Assembly (NCBI RefSeq): GCF_000196735.1
Contig: NC_014551.1
Location: 748,501 to 812,500, forward strand
DNA: 64,000 nt
Source of the DNA: Bacillus amyloliquefaciens DSM 7 = ATCC 23350
GTDB lineage: Bacteria; Bacillota; Bacilli; Bacillales; Bacillaceae
Reading direction: 5' to 3'
In this document: positions 43,071 to 52,547 of the stretch, in pieces
How positions within the stretch are numbered: position 1 is the first letter of the stretch
Layout of the letters: the number at the start of each line of letters is the position of its first letter
The notes under the pieces: generated by a model
The model's input: the letters and a program-made list of their open reading frames with translations, nothing else
Databases searched by the model: none
Told to the model about the DNA's origin: nothing
Made by a program: the position numbers and the translations under genes

Positions 43071-46000
43071 TTATGCTTCGTTCACTTTTTTTGCTTTTCT
43101 TCTTTGATACAGATACAGTGCCGTTCCGAGCGCGCTGATGAGAAACCCTGCAAGGAGAATGGTATACATAGTTGTGGCCGTATCAGGAAGCAGGCCGCCC
43201 GGCGATACTCCGTCCTGCGCAGGGCCGGATGATGGGTTTTGTCCGTTTGGCTGCTTTCCCGAGCCGTGATCTCCGCTTGCCGGCGGCGCGCTCTTCGTGT
43301 TTGCGTTTAATATGGTGTATTCACTGAAATGATTTGTATAGCCCGTGACGAGATCGTGTGAAACCGAACCGTTTTCTGTTTTTGTATAGACGTGCTTTTT
43401 CCGGTCTACATGATAAATGCCCGGCTGTTTCGCTTTTTTCGTATTCTCAATGCGCAGGGTGAGCTTTACCGGCGCTTTGAATGTTTTTACTTCTTTGTTG
43501 TTCTGCTTCATTGTAAAATCGTACACATTTGAAAGCGACCCGCTTACTTTTCCTTTCGGCGATACGCCGAACCTTGTATCAGCTGCGGCTGCGTTTGCCA
43601 TCGGCATTTTCATGCTGAACTTGTCATGCAGGATCGTAAGGGAAGAATCAGTTGTTCTGTCCTTTAACAGTCCGATCTGTTTTTTGGTCACACTGAGGTC
43701 AATCTGCTTTTTGGCGCCGTCATTCTTGTCGTAATACACGATCGGAGTGTTGGCGTTTTTGGCATAGACGGCAAATGCGCTGTCATCTTCAAGGGTCCAT
43801 GAGCCGTTTTTTTGTTTCGTCGGCAGGTACACTTCTTGTGCGCGGCCGTCAACTTTCGGTTCAACCGCTTTTCCTGCTTTTTCAAGCTGTTCTATGAAGA
43901 CCTCATAGTCGACAAAGCCAAGGTCTTCTTTATGTGATGCTTCGTTAAAGACGGAATATCCGTCTCCGCCTTCACCGACAAAGTTACTTGTGGCGACTCT
44001 GTATGTTTCCATATCAGAAATCGGCTTTAAGCTGCCGTCATCCTGCACGGCCGCGGCTTGAAGAACGCGGTGTCCCGGTTTTTTATTCAGTGTAAACGTG
44101 TATGTCAAGCCGGCAACTTGAGGGAAGGCGCCGCCTTGAGCCTCAATTCCGCTTAACCCTTGTTCCAGGGCTTGTTTGATCTGTTTTCCGGTTAAATCCG
44201 CGACGTAAAGCGTGTTGCCGAACGGCATCACATTCAGTACATCACCGAGTGTGATGTCTCCTTTATCAATGCCTGCGCGGATGCCGCCCCCGTTTGTAAT
44301 CGCAAGTTGGGCGCCGGCCGCTTCCTTCGCTTTTTGAAGCATGCCGTCTGCGATGAAGTTCCCGAGATTCGTTTCTTTGGAGCGGACATGCTCACGCTGG
44401 CCGTCAAGTGCGACCTTCGTTGAGCCGACTTTTTCATTTTTGACTGAGATGAGCTCTTTTTTAAACGGATCAAGCTCTTCTTTCAGATCCGGGTCTTCTT
44501 TCGTCTGCTCGTTCACAGGCAGCGCCTGAAGAGAGGATTGTTTCGGCAGGACGACGCCGTTTTTGTCAAATGCGACATCAACCCGGCCTAGGTATTCACC
44601 GTATTCTTTTGCTTGTGCGACGATGGTCGGCTCTTCGTTTTTGACTATCTCCATTTTATCTACAAGCGTATGCGTATGTCCGCCGACGATTAAGTCGATG
44701 CCTTTTACTTTTTTGGCGAGATCGAGATCGCGCTGATGCCCGATATGGGTCAGAGCGATAATTTTATTGACGTGTTCTTTGTTCTGTATCTCTTTTACCG
44801 TATCTTGCGCCGATTGGAAGGCATCGTTAAAGACTATGCTTTTTCCCGGGCTTGATGTGACGGACGTATCTTCTGTCGTTAAGCCGAATACGGCGACTTT
44901 TTCTCCGTTTACATTAAGCAGAATGTATGGATAGATGCCTGCTTTTTTCTTTTTTCCTGCCGTAAACGTGTCTGCTTTTTTGATGAATGGACTGAGCTTT
45001 GATTCTTTGGACACATCAACGTTCGCGCTGACGAGCGGAAAATCAGGCGCTTGGAAATGATATTTTCCGGACGGATCAACCGCGCTTCCGTTACCGCTCA
45101 GGAAGCTGGCGAGAGCACCCGGTTCTTTATCAAACTCATGGTTTCCGAAGGTCATTGCGTCGTAGCCCATGCTGTTCATCAATTTTAAATCCGCCAGTCC
45201 CTGCCACTTTGTGAAATAGAGATCGCCTGAGAAGACGTCTCCCGCATCAAGCAAAATGCTGCTGTCGGTTTCGCTTCTGATTTCTTTAATTTTCGTCATC
45301 CGCCTCGCCGCGTTATCAAGGTGGGCGTGCGTGTCGTTTGTATGCATAACGGTGAGCTTCCACGGATCATCTTTCGGCGGATCTGTGCCCGGTTCATCAT
45401 CCTTGAACTGGAGCTTGTACTGTCCGTAGCCAGCGTTTTTGGATTCTCCGATATAGGCAACGTCATCTGCACGGTCGGCAAACGGCTTTGCGGCCAAGGA
45501 GGATTCAAATGTCAGGTTCGTCCCTTTGACCGGAAGGATGGACCAGTTATGATCAGCCTGCGGATTAATCGTTTTCTGCTGGATGATGTAGTCCATTAAG
45601 ACCTGTCTGTTTTCATCGGCTGATGAATATACGATTTTATCATTGCTTAAGTGAGGGAACCCTCCGCCTCCTGAAGCGCGGTAATTATTTGTGACGATAA
45701 GAAATTCCTGCTTGGCGCTGACGGGCTTCCCTTGATAAGAAAGGTTGACGATCCGGCTTGCGTCGGGATGAATGACTGTTCCGTTTTCATTGTATTTCGC
45801 CGGTTTTGTGACATCGACCTGATAGGTGACGCCGTCAATGACATCGAAATTGTATGAGCGGTAGGCGTCATTTATGAGGGCTTGGCTGCCGCCTTTTGCC
45901 TGGTCGATCTGATTAAACTGCCCCGCGGACATTTCGAGCCAGTCTTTCACTTCGCTTCCGTTCAGCTTGACGATCTGAACCGTGTTGTCATACAAGTATA

Positions 46001-47363
46001 AATCGCCGATATTTTTGATGGCGAGGTCACCTGCGGAAATGTTTGTATAGTAGTTTGAACCGTTCCGCCCCCCGGCTTTAAACGGAGCGCCCGCAGAGAG
46101 GATAGGCAGATCTTTATATTTCGTATCCTTCATCTTATTTTCGGCGTACCATTTTTGCGCATCCGTTACGATTTGAATGGACGGATCATCTTTGACTTGG
46201 GCGAAGAAACTGTTGATATCGGCTTTTGTCTGGCCGACAGGTTCTCTGATATATTTGAGCGTGCCTTCATGCGCTTTTTTGACGGTATTGACGACGGTTT
46301 CGTTTTCCGAAGTCACATTTCCGGCAATCGGCTCGATGCTGCCTTTTGCATCTTCCACATGCCACGCGCCGTCTGTTTTCTGGAGCCGGAGGTCGATGAC
46401 GCCAGCATATTTGCCCCAGCTGCTGGACATGACAACGGGGATGCCGTTAATCGTGCCTTTATCGACGTCGAATTGATCAGCGCCTTTGTATTCGGCATCA
46501 GGGAACAGCCCGTGCTGATGCCCGGATACGATGGCGTCAATTCCGCTGACTTTTGTTGCCAGATCAAAAACGGCATTTTCCGCGCCGGAAGACTGCGCTT
46601 TCTTTTCGATGCCGCTGTGGGCGAGGGCGATGACAATATCGGCTCCTTCAGCTTTCATCTTCGGAATGGTTTTCTTTGCGGATTCCACAATGTCTTCGAC
46701 CTGAATGCGGCCCTCAAGATTTTTCTTATCCCACGTCATGATTTGGGGAGGAACAAAGCCGATGTAGCCGACTTTTATCTGATGCTTTCCGCCGTTTTCA
46801 TCTGTAACGGTTTTCTCTTTTATGACATAAGGCGTATAGCGGTTTTCGCCGCTTAATGTTTTTACATTGGCGTTGACGATCGGATATTCGGCGCCTTTGA
46901 TCGTCCCGTCCAGAAATTCAAGCCCGTAATTAAATTCATGATTGCCCAGCGTTCCTGAATCATAGTGCAGACTATTCATTACTTGAATGATCGGATGGGT
47001 CTTTGCACCTGAGATAATATCATTTTTCTCATATTTTACTGCGTATTCACCGAGAGGATTCCCCTGGATCAGGTCTCCGTTATCGACAAGCAGCGTATTC
47101 GGGTTTTCGCGCCTGTGCTTCTCAATAAGCTGAGCCGTTCGGGCCAGCCCGAATTCCGTTGTCGGTTTGTCGCTGTAGTAATCGTAATCCATCATGTTAG
47201 CGTGAACGTCAGTTGTCGCTAAAATGCTGAGATTCACACTGGAGGATTTGTTTTCTTCTGCTTTAATGGGTGATGTTGGGAGGATTAGACTAAGTATCAT
47301 AACTAGGGGCAGCAGAATACGGAGTGTCATATTGACGCTGCATCGTCTTTTCTGTATTCTCAC
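43071..47363 (-). CDS. yfkN: Cell-wall nucleotide phosphoesterase YfkN
   Basis: Large secreted enzyme of 1430 aa that in B. subtilis is a 2',3'-cyclic nucleotide phosphodiesterase, 3'-nucleotidase and 5'-nucleotidase. After a signal peptide (about residues 10-35) come two complete metallophosphoesterase plus 5'-nucleotidase C-terminal units. Their metal motifs are TTDVHANM, GNHEFNYG and GHQHG in the first, and HTNDTHAHLD, DAGDVFSGD, GNHEFDKEP and GHTHT in the second. A linker leads to the sorting signal LPDTA, a membrane helix and a basic tail. The LPDTA signal fits the B. subtilis sortase YhcS rather than an LPKTG enzyme. I use the GTG at 47363 because AGGTGGAG is just upstream; the TTG at 47384 precedes that site. 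Confidence 0.94.
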   Translation of the reverse strand: MRIQKRRCSVNMTLRILLPLVMILSLILPTSPIKAEENKSSSVNLSILATTDVHANMMDYDYYSDKPTTEFGLARTAQLIEKHRRENPNTLLVDNGDLIQGNPLGEYAVKYEKNDIISGAKTHPIIQVMNSLHYDSGTLGNHEFNYGLEFLDGTIKGAEYPIVNANVKTLSGENRYTPYVIKEKTVTDENGGKHQIKVGYIGFVPPQIMTWDKKNLEGRIQVEDIVESAKKTIPKMKAEGADIVIALAHSGIEKKAQSSGAENAVFDLATKVSGIDAIVSGHQHGLFPDAEYKGADQFDVDKGTINGIPVVMSSSWGKYAGVIDLRLQKTDGAWHVEDAKGSIEPIAGNVTSENETVVNTVKKAHEGTLKYIREPVGQTKADINSFFAQVKDDPSIQIVTDAQKWYAENKMKDTKYKDLPILSAGAPFKAGGRNGSNYYTNISAGDLAIKNIGDLYLYDNTVQIVKLNGSEVKDWLEMSAGQFNQIDQAKGGSQALINDAYRSYNFDVIDGVTYQVDVTKPAKYNENGTVIHPDASRIVNLSYQGKPVSAKQEFLIVTNNYRASGGGGFPHLSNDKIVYSSADENRQVLMDYIIQQKTINPQADHNWSILPVKGTNLTFESSLAAKPFADRADDVAYIGESKNAGYGQYKLQFKDDEPGTDPPKDDPWKLTVMHTNDTHAHLDNAARRMTKIKEIRSETDSSILLDAGDVFSGDLYFTKWQGLADLKLMNSMGYDAMTFGNHEFDKEPGALASFLSGNGSAVDPSGKYHFQAPDFPLVSANVDVSKESKLSPFIKKADTFTAGKKKKAGIYPYILLNVNGEKVAVFGLTTEDTSVTSSPGKSIVFNDAFQSAQDTVKEIQNKEHVNKIIALTHIGHQRDLDLAKKVKGIDLIVGGHTHTLVDKMEIVKNEEPTIVAQAKEYGEYLGRVDVAFDKNGVVLPKQSSLQALPVNEQTKEDPDLKEELDPFKKELISVKNEKVGSTKVALDGQREHVRSKETNLGNFIADGMLQKAKEAAGAQLAITNGGGIRAGIDKGDITLGDVLNVMPFGNTLYVADLTGKQIKQALEQGLSGIEAQGGAFPQVAGLTYTFTLNKKPGHRVLQAAAVQDDGSLKPISDMETYRVATSNFVGEGGDGYSVFNEASHKEDLGFVDYEVFIEQLEKAGKAVEPKVDGRAQEVYLPTKQKNGSWTLEDDSAFAVYAKNANTPIVYYDKNDGAKKQIDLSVTKKQIGLLKDRTTDSSLTILHDKFSMKMPMANAAAADTRFGVSPKGKVSGSLSNVYDFTMKQNNKEVKTFKAPVKLTLRIENTKKAKQPGIYHVDRKKHVYTKTENGSVSHDLVTGYTNHFSEYTILNANTKSAPPASGDHGSGKQPNGQNPSSGPAQDGVSPGGLLPDTATTMYTILLAGFLISALGTALYLYQRRKAKKVNEA

Positions 47364-47517
47364 CTGTTCTCCACCTTTCAACAAATTTTGTCATGCAGTA
47401 CCATTGTAAGAATATTTTGTGAAAGTTTATATAGATTTCATGATGATTCTTGTAAAAAGATGAAAAATGAGGATAATGACCTATGTAATACGGATGGGCG
47501 GCAAACGTGTCTCCCAT

Positions 47518-47543
47518 GTTTGATATTAGTCTGGCTGGGGTCA
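47518..47543 (+). promoter_or_regulatory. Candidate SigmaB promoter of yfkM
   Basis: GTTTGA (47518-47523) and GGGTCA (47538-47543) are 14 bp apart. The match to GTTTAA / GGGTAT is partial, but yfkM is a known general-stress gene in B. subtilis and the position is suitable. Confidence 0.45.
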
Positions 47544-47583
47544 TGGATTTATGTAGACTTCATCAAAGCAGGAGGTAGTAACT

Positions 47584-48099
47584 ATGGGTAAAAAAATTGC
47601 AGTTGTATTAACGGATTATTTCGAGGATGTCGAGTATACTGAACCTGCGAAAGCTTTTAAAGATGCAGGTCATGAATTAACAGTGATTGAACAGGAAAAA
47701 GGAAAAACAGTAAAAGGCAAACAAGGGGAAGCGGAAGTGAAAGTGGATGCGTCCATCGATGATGTGAATCCGAAAGACTTTGATGCATTGCTGATCCCGG
47801 GCGGATTCTCACCTGACATGCTGCGAGCGGATGACCGTTTCGTCCAATTTGCCAAAGCGTTTATGGATGATAAAAAACCTGTTTTCGCCATTTGCCACGG
47901 CCCTCAGCTTCTCATCAACGCGAAAGCATTGGACGGGCGCAAAGCGACAGGGTTTACATCGATCCGTATTGACATGGAAAACGCAGGCGCAAATGTAGTG
48001 GATGAAGAAGTCGTCGTCTGCCAGAACCAGCTGGTCACAAGCCGCACTCCGGATGACATTCCGGCATTCAACCGCGAATCATTAAAACTGCTTGCGTAA
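47584..48099 (+). CDS. yfkM: DJ-1/PfpI-family general stress protein YfkM
   Basis: Cytosolic protein of 171 aa of the DJ-1/PfpI family (general stress protein 18 group). The nucleophile-elbow Cys104 is in AICHGPQLL and the conserved Glu lies near the start (DYFEDVEYTEP). Family members act as glyoxalase or protein deglycase, or as proteases; the exact activity here is not shown. GGAGG lies 8 nt upstream. It shares a bidirectional terminator with the convergent regulator gene. Confidence 0.92.
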   Translation: MGKKIAVVLTDYFEDVEYTEPAKAFKDAGHELTVIEQEKGKTVKGKQGEAEVKVDASIDDVNPKDFDALLIPGGFSPDMLRADDRFVQFAKAFMDDKKPVFAICHGPQLLINAKALDGRKATGFTSIRIDMENAGANVVDEEVVVCQNQLVTSRTPDDIPAFNRESLKLLA

Positions 48100-48102
48100 T
48101 AT

Positions 48103-48138
48103 AAAAGCGGAGCGCCGTATCAGGCGTTCCGCTTTTTT
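48103..48138. terminator. Bidirectional terminator between yfkM and the LacI-type gene
   Basis: A 14-bp stem (AAAAGCGGAGCGCC / GGCGTTCCGCTTTT, one G-T pair) has T-tracts on both strands. The stop codon of the - strand gene lies in the loop. Confidence 0.9.
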
Positions 48139-49151
48139 GATGAAGATTCCCGAATGACCAGCTCAGGCGCCAGAATAATGCGCTGTTTTTTGTGCTGGGA
48201 ACTGGCGATTTTATCATGCAGCAATTGAGCCGCTTCTTTTCCCGACTGCCGCGGAAAGGAAGAAACGGTTGTGAGCGGGGGATAAGAAATTTCAGCTTCC
48301 GGCACGTTATCAAAACCGACAATATCAATATCTTCGCCCGGGATGAGCCCGGCTTTTCTGATCCCTTGCATGACACCGAACGCGACCAAATCACTGAAGC
48401 AGAAAATCGCGGTCGGGCGCTCAGGCCGGCGGAGCAGCTCCATCACTGCTTCATAGCCTGCCTCGCGGGTCGGTGCACTGTCAATGACAAATTCATTTTT
48501 CACTTCAAGATCGGCCTCACGGAGCGCTTTTTTTAAACCTTTCATCCGTTTTGTCCATGTAGATGAGTGCTTCACGCCGCCCAGAAACGCAATCTCCTGA
48601 TGGCCTTTTTCAATGAGATGATGCACTGCCTTATAGGTGCCTTCTTCATAATCGGCTCCGACAAAATCACAGTCGGCATCGGCGATTTCCCTGACGGCGA
48701 GCACGACCGGAATGTCAAGCTGTTCAAGGCGGGAAAGGGTTTCCTCGGCCGCGCCTGAAACCGGACATAAAATCAATCCGCCGACCCTGTGTTCCAGCAT
48801 AGTCGAGATCAGCTGCTCCTGCTTCGCGACAGAATCAAATGTCGTGCCTAACAGCACCGTTAATCCGACTTCCTCGAGCGTATTCTGAACGCCGATCAGA
48901 AATTCTGAGAAAAACGTATTGGAAATGTCAGTAATAATCAGTCCTACCGTTGTAGACGTCTGTGATCGTAAATTCGCGGCGACCCGATCATACACGTACC
49001 CCAGTTCCCGCATGGATTGCAGCACTTTTTCACGGGTCGCTTCGGAAATTCGCGGATTATTGCGGACGATTAATGAGGCGGTCGATGTTGAGACGCCGGC
49101 ATGCTCAGCGACCTGCTGCAATGTCACCCGGCGTTTTTTTTGCTGTTTCAT
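48120..49151 (-). CDS. LacI-family transcriptional regulator
   Basis: Repressor of 343 aa with the LacI helix-turn-helix at the N-terminus (VTLQQVAEHAGVSTSTASLIV), hinge helix (YDRVAANLRS) and a periplasmic-binding-protein-like ligand domain. The start at 49151 is chosen because GAGGAA precedes it and a TATAAT lies inside the longer open frame. It is transcribed separately from, but next to, the aroE/aroD/MFS genes. Two direct repeats with a CG-centred, LacI-operator-like core lie upstream of that operon, so this protein probably controls it with shikimate, quinate or a relative as inducer. The last point is inference. Confidence 0.88.
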   Translation of the reverse strand: MKQQKKRRVTLQQVAEHAGVSTSTASLIVRNNPRISEATREKVLQSMRELGYVYDRVAANLRSQTSTTVGLIITDISNTFFSEFLIGVQNTLEEVGLTVLLGTTFDSVAKQEQLISTMLEHRVGGLILCPVSGAAEETLSRLEQLDIPVVLAVREIADADCDFVGADYEEGTYKAVHHLIEKGHQEIAFLGGVKHSSTWTKRMKGLKKALREADLEVKNEFVIDSAPTREAGYEAVMELLRRPERPTAIFCFSDLVAFGVMQGIRKAGLIPGEDIDIVGFDNVPEAEISYPPLTTVSSFPRQSGKEAAQLLHDKIASSQHKKQRIILAPELVIRESSSKKRNA

Positions 49152-49187
49152 ACGTGCATTCCTCACTTGGTTTTTATTGTTACAACC

Positions 49188-49193
49188 ATTATA
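49188..49193 (-). promoter_or_regulatory. -10 element of the LacI-type gene
   Basis: A perfect TATAAT on the - strand lies 36 bp upstream of the chosen start codon. The -35 region is poorly defined. Confidence 0.45.
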
Positions 49194-49228
49194 AGCGTTT
49201 TGGCGCATGAGAAGAAAGGGAGAGGGGG

Positions 49229-49273
49229 AGAAAATGATAAAGCGCCGGAAGACGGATTGTCCTTCGGCGCTTT
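49229..49273 (-). terminator. Terminator of the MFS-aroD-aroE operon
   Basis: A 9-bp perfect stem AAAGCGCCG / CGGCGCTTT, extended by partial pairing, is followed on the - strand by TTTATCATTTT. Confidence 0.75.
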
Positions 49274-49285
49274 TGTTACAATAGG

Positions 49286-50170
49286 TTATTCAAACATTTG
49301 CTCTTTAATATACTGAACCGGCATTTCACGGCCTGTCCAGTATTCAAACGCCATGGCGCCCTGCCAAAGCATCATGCCGAGGCCGTTAATGGTTTTGCAG
49401 CCGGCCTCTTGTGCCTGTTCGAGCAATTTCGACGTAACGGGGTTGTAAACGACGTCTGTCACAATCAAATCCGGACGGAGCATGGATGTGTCTTCAATGA
49501 CGCTCAAGCCTTCAAGCGGTTTCATGCCGACACCCGTTCCGTTTGTGAAAATATCGCTTGTGGCGATTTCAGCACGTAGCGCATCTTGATCTTCTAGCGG
49601 GAAGATATTCGCTTTACAAGAAGAGCCTTTCATTTCTTCATTGATGATGCGGACATTTTCTTCCGCTTTTTCGAAAAACGCGTCATTGCGGGCGAAAATT
49701 GAGATTTCGCCGAGACCTTCCAATGCGGATTGAATCGCAATCGGAGTGGCAGCCCCGCCGGAACCGACAAGCGTCATTTTTTTGCCTGTGATATCGATGC
49801 CGTGTTCTTTTAAGTTGCGGACGTATCCCATACCGTCAGTGGAGTGTCCGATCAATGTGCCGTTTTCATTAACCACTGTATTAACTGCACCGGTGAATTT
49901 CGCTGAATCCGCGAGTTCATCGAGGTAAGGGAGAATTTTCATCTTGTTCGGCATCGAAACATTGAAGCCTCTGACGTTTAAGGCGCGCATTCCCGTTACC
50001 ACGTCTTCAAGCTGTTCATTGCCGACTTCAAACGCGAGGTAAGCGTAGTTCAGCCCTAATTTTTTAAACGCCAGGTTGTGCATCGCCGGAGATAAAGAAT
50101 GTCCGATCGGTGTCGCGAATAATCCGATAAGCTGAGTTTTTCCGTTAATCCGTCCTAAATCTTTCTTCAT
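49286..50170 (-). CDS. aroE: Shikimate/quinate dehydrogenase (AroE/YdiB family)
   Basis: NAD(P)-dependent oxidoreductase of 294 aa interconverting dehydroshikimate and shikimate, or dehydroquinate and quinate. The substrate-site motifs PIGHSLSPAMHN, NVSMPNK with the catalytic Lys and STDGMGY are intact, and the GSGGAA dinucleotide loop is near residue 130. The start at 50170 has GGAGG 8 nt upstream. It is last in an operon with a transporter and a dehydroquinase, so it is more likely catabolic than the biosynthetic copy. The AroE and YdiB subtypes cannot be told apart safely by eye. Confidence 0.88.
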   Translation of the reverse strand: MKKDLGRINGKTQLIGLFATPIGHSLSPAMHNLAFKKLGLNYAYLAFEVGNEQLEDVVTGMRALNVRGFNVSMPNKMKILPYLDELADSAKFTGAVNTVVNENGTLIGHSTDGMGYVRNLKEHGIDITGKKMTLVGSGGAATPIAIQSALEGLGEISIFARNDAFFEKAEENVRIINEEMKGSSCKANIFPLEDQDALRAEIATSDIFTNGTGVGMKPLEGLSVIEDTSMLRPDLIVTDVVYNPVTSKLLEQAQEAGCKTINGLGMMLWQGAMAFEYWTGREMPVQYIKEQMFE

Positions 50171-50234
50171 GATGTATTCCTCCGTTAGTCCATTCATCTG
50201 TTTTTCATCCCGCTCGGGGGAAGAAAAACGCTGA

Positions 50235-50996
50235 TTACATATTTTTATTTAAAATGCTGAGTACACTGCGCAATTCATCAACGGGAATCTGTCCGGGCGC
50301 TGATGCTTCTTTGCCCGCGCCGAACGTGCATGCCGAGCCGAAGACTTCGCCGGCCAGGCGGCTGATCAGGCCCGTGCCTGCCATGGACATCGTGATGATC
50401 GGCCGGTCTGCGAATTGTGTTTTCATCGTGTGTGTGGCATCCAATAAGACGAAAACATCTTCAGTGCTTTGCGGCATCACCGCGATTTTCGGAATATGCG
50501 CGCCATACGCCTGCATTTTGCGCAGCCGGGAAATGATTTCCTCTTTTTTCGGTGTCTGATGAAAATCATGATTGGACATGATGACATATACGCCGTTTTC
50601 TTCAGCGGTTTTTACAATTGATTTGACCTCGGCATCGCCTGTAAACAATTCAACGTCTATAAGGTCAATGTGTTTTGTTTCGATTGCGGTTTTGAGCAAT
50701 TCAATGTAAAAGCGGCCGTCAATGACTTTATTTCCGCCTTCTTTATGGCTTCTGAAGGTGAAAAGCAGCGGTGTTTCGCCTGCGGCTTTCCGCAATTTTT
50801 CAAGCATGTCTTTTACGGCGTCCAGGCTGTCAACATGCTCGTAAACATCCGCCCGCCACTCAATGATATCCGGGTGAAGCTTATTAACGGCTTCCATTTC
50901 TTCAAGAAGCTCTTTCTCTCCGGCTGCCATCAGCGGCACAATGATCTTCGGAAGGCCTTCGCCGATAACCGTGTTTTTGATTGTAATAGTATGCAT
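50235..50996 (-). CDS. aroD: Type I 3-dehydroquinate dehydratase
   Basis: Enzyme of 253 aa converting 3-dehydroquinate to 3-dehydroshikimate through a Schiff base. The Schiff-base Lys is in HIPKIAVMPQ (about residue 170) and the partner His in MSNHDFHQTP (about residue 143). The substrate motif EWRADVYEH is near residue 46. GGGAGAGG lies 7 nt upstream. It is the middle gene between the transporter and the dehydrogenase. Its presence beside a LacI regulator suggests inducible use of quinate or shikimate. Confidence 0.92.
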   Translation of the reverse strand: MHTITIKNTVIGEGLPKIIVPLMAAGEKELLEEMEAVNKLHPDIIEWRADVYEHVDSLDAVKDMLEKLRKAAGETPLLFTFRSHKEGGNKVIDGRFYIELLKTAIETKHIDLIDVELFTGDAEVKSIVKTAEENGVYVIMSNHDFHQTPKKEEIISRLRKMQAYGAHIPKIAVMPQSTEDVFVLLDATHTMKTQFADRPIITMSMAGTGLISRLAGEVFGSACTFGAGKEASAPGQIPVDELRSVLSILNKNM

Positions 50997-51022
50997 GATA
51001 AATCCTCTCCCTTAAAAAATAG

Positions 51023-52216
51023 TCAGGCTTTCATCACTTGCTTAAAGCGGATTCCGATAAACAATGCGAGAAGTGCGCTGACAGCCGCAATTCCGATATC
51101 TAGCAGAAAAACAGGGGTCAGGCCGGCCGCTTTGGATATCGCTCCCGTTACAAGCGGAATGACAATAAAAGATAAGCTTGATGCTATATTAACAAAAGAT
51201 GTGATGGTACCTTTATTTTTAGGGAATAAAACAGCCATAACCGTCATCGCCAATTGCAGAATACCCGCAGTTGAAAGACCGATGACAAAGGAGCTGATGA
51301 CCGATACGGCCGGCTGATGAATGAAAATCAAAGCAAGCAGCGCGATTGCCGCGATCACCGGGTACAGCACCATTACCGTAATCGGCTGAATCACTCTGTT
51401 TAACAGCACGGCCAACAATAACACAGACACAAGCGCCCCGATGCTGTAATAGCTAAGCAACTTAACGGCTTGCACCTCCGGCATGCCCAAAACGGATTGT
51501 CCGAACTTAGGAAGCCATACTTGAACGAGCATAAACAGCGCCGTAGATGAAAAGCCTAACAAAATAATGGCAAGTCCTTCGCGCCATATCGACGGCTGTG
51601 ATTTGAACGTGTCATCCGGCGGAAAGGCTTCCGTCAGGCCGCCGTCGTCTTTTTGCTTATGATTCGGAAACGGCACCTTCAGCAGGAAAAAGCCGTTCAG
51701 GAAGAAAATGATGCCCGGCACGAAAAAAGTCCAGCCGTAAAACAAATGCCTGTCCGCAATAAATGCGATAAAAAACGGCAGCACCGTCGCGCCGATGGAT
51801 ACAAACGCTTTGATTAACACGGTTGCAGAGCTTGCGTTTTTCGGAAATCCTTCAATAAGAGCAGGATATGTCCCGGAATCCAAAAAGGAATTTGCGATCC
51901 CTGCGAAAATGGCGAAGATAAACGCGGCCGTATAGCTTGTCGAAAGCGGAATTCCGATTAAGAAAATCAGATACAGAAATGCGCCCGCCACGATAAACGG
52001 CCGTCTCCCGAATGTATCCGAGAGCTTTCCGGCAAACAGAAGCGAAATCAGCTTCCCGATTCCGATGGCGGAGACCAAATAGCTGACTCCGGCTGCTGAT
52101 GTATGAAGCTGTTTTGATAATGCCTCCATATTGGATGCGATAATAATATTGATCATGCCCAGCAGGAAATAGTTGATATAAAGACCCGCTGCCATTTTGG
52201 TGTATATGTTTTTCAT
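51023..52216 (-). CDS. MFS transporter of the aroD-aroE operon
   Basis: Major facilitator transporter of 397 aa with about twelve hydrophobic segments and the loop motif GKLSDTFGRRPF between helices 2 and 3. It is the first gene of the operon with aroD (26-bp gap) and aroE, so import of shikimate, quinate or a similar acid is the best guess. B. subtilis has an MFS gene (yfkL) at this position between yfkM and yfkK; this may be its counterpart, with the aro genes and regulator as additions. GGGGATG precedes the start. Confidence 0.85.
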   Translation of the reverse strand: MKNIYTKMAAGLYINYFLLGMINIIIASNMEALSKQLHTSAAGVSYLVSAIGIGKLISLLFAGKLSDTFGRRPFIVAGAFLYLIFLIGIPLSTSYTAAFIFAIFAGIANSFLDSGTYPALIEGFPKNASSATVLIKAFVSIGATVLPFFIAFIADRHLFYGWTFFVPGIIFFLNGFFLLKVPFPNHKQKDDGGLTEAFPPDDTFKSQPSIWREGLAIILLGFSSTALFMLVQVWLPKFGQSVLGMPEVQAVKLLSYYSIGALVSVLLLAVLLNRVIQPITVMVLYPVIAAIALLALIFIHQPAVSVISSFVIGLSTAGILQLAMTVMAVLFPKNKGTITSFVNIASSLSFIVIPLVTGAISKAAGLTPVFLLDIGIAAVSALLALFIGIRFKQVMKA

Positions 52217-52381
52217 GATGACATCCCCTAATGCGGTTAATAAAGAATTAATTTATTTTTTAAACTGATAAAAGCCTAGAACCATTCCCCTTTATTGAAC
52301 CACTGCCTTTCTCTGAAAACTGGTTTGATAAAACGGCTGCAGAGACAAACGGATATACTCGCGTAACGCTGATACCAATCA

Positions 52382-52396
52382 AGTATATCGTTCTAC
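52382..52396. promoter_or_regulatory. Putative LacI-type operator, copy 1
   Basis: AGTATATCGTTCTAC, whose complement GTAGAACGATATACT has a CG centre and GTA/TAC ends, as LacI-family operators do. An identical copy lies 47 bp away. Confidence 0.6.
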
Positions 52397-52428
52397 TAAA
52401 TAAAAAAATATAAGCGGCCCGCTCATTT

Positions 52429-52443
52429 AGTATATCGTTCTAC
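52429..52443. promoter_or_regulatory. Putative LacI-type operator, copy 2
   Basis: Second exact copy of the 15-bp sequence. Two sites 47 bp apart would allow cooperative binding or looping by the adjacent LacI-type regulator. Confidence 0.6.
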
Positions 52444-52518
52444 CAAGTTCACAGTTACTATACTCCTTCTTTTTATATGTGTCAAACCGATGAACTTTTA
52501 TTTTTCACTTTTTTAATT

Positions 52519-52547
52519 CAAAAAGACCCGCCGTTTTCGGCAGGTCT
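52519..52547 (-). terminator. Terminator of yfkK
   Basis: A 10-bp stem AGACCTGCCG / CGGCGGGTCT (one G-T pair) with a 4-nt loop is followed by five T on the - strand. Confidence 0.85.

Noticed and set aside
46155-46856. 233-aa + strand open frame opposite yfkN
   Set aside because: It is antisense to a well-conserved nucleotidase domain, with no ribosome site and no recognisable domain.
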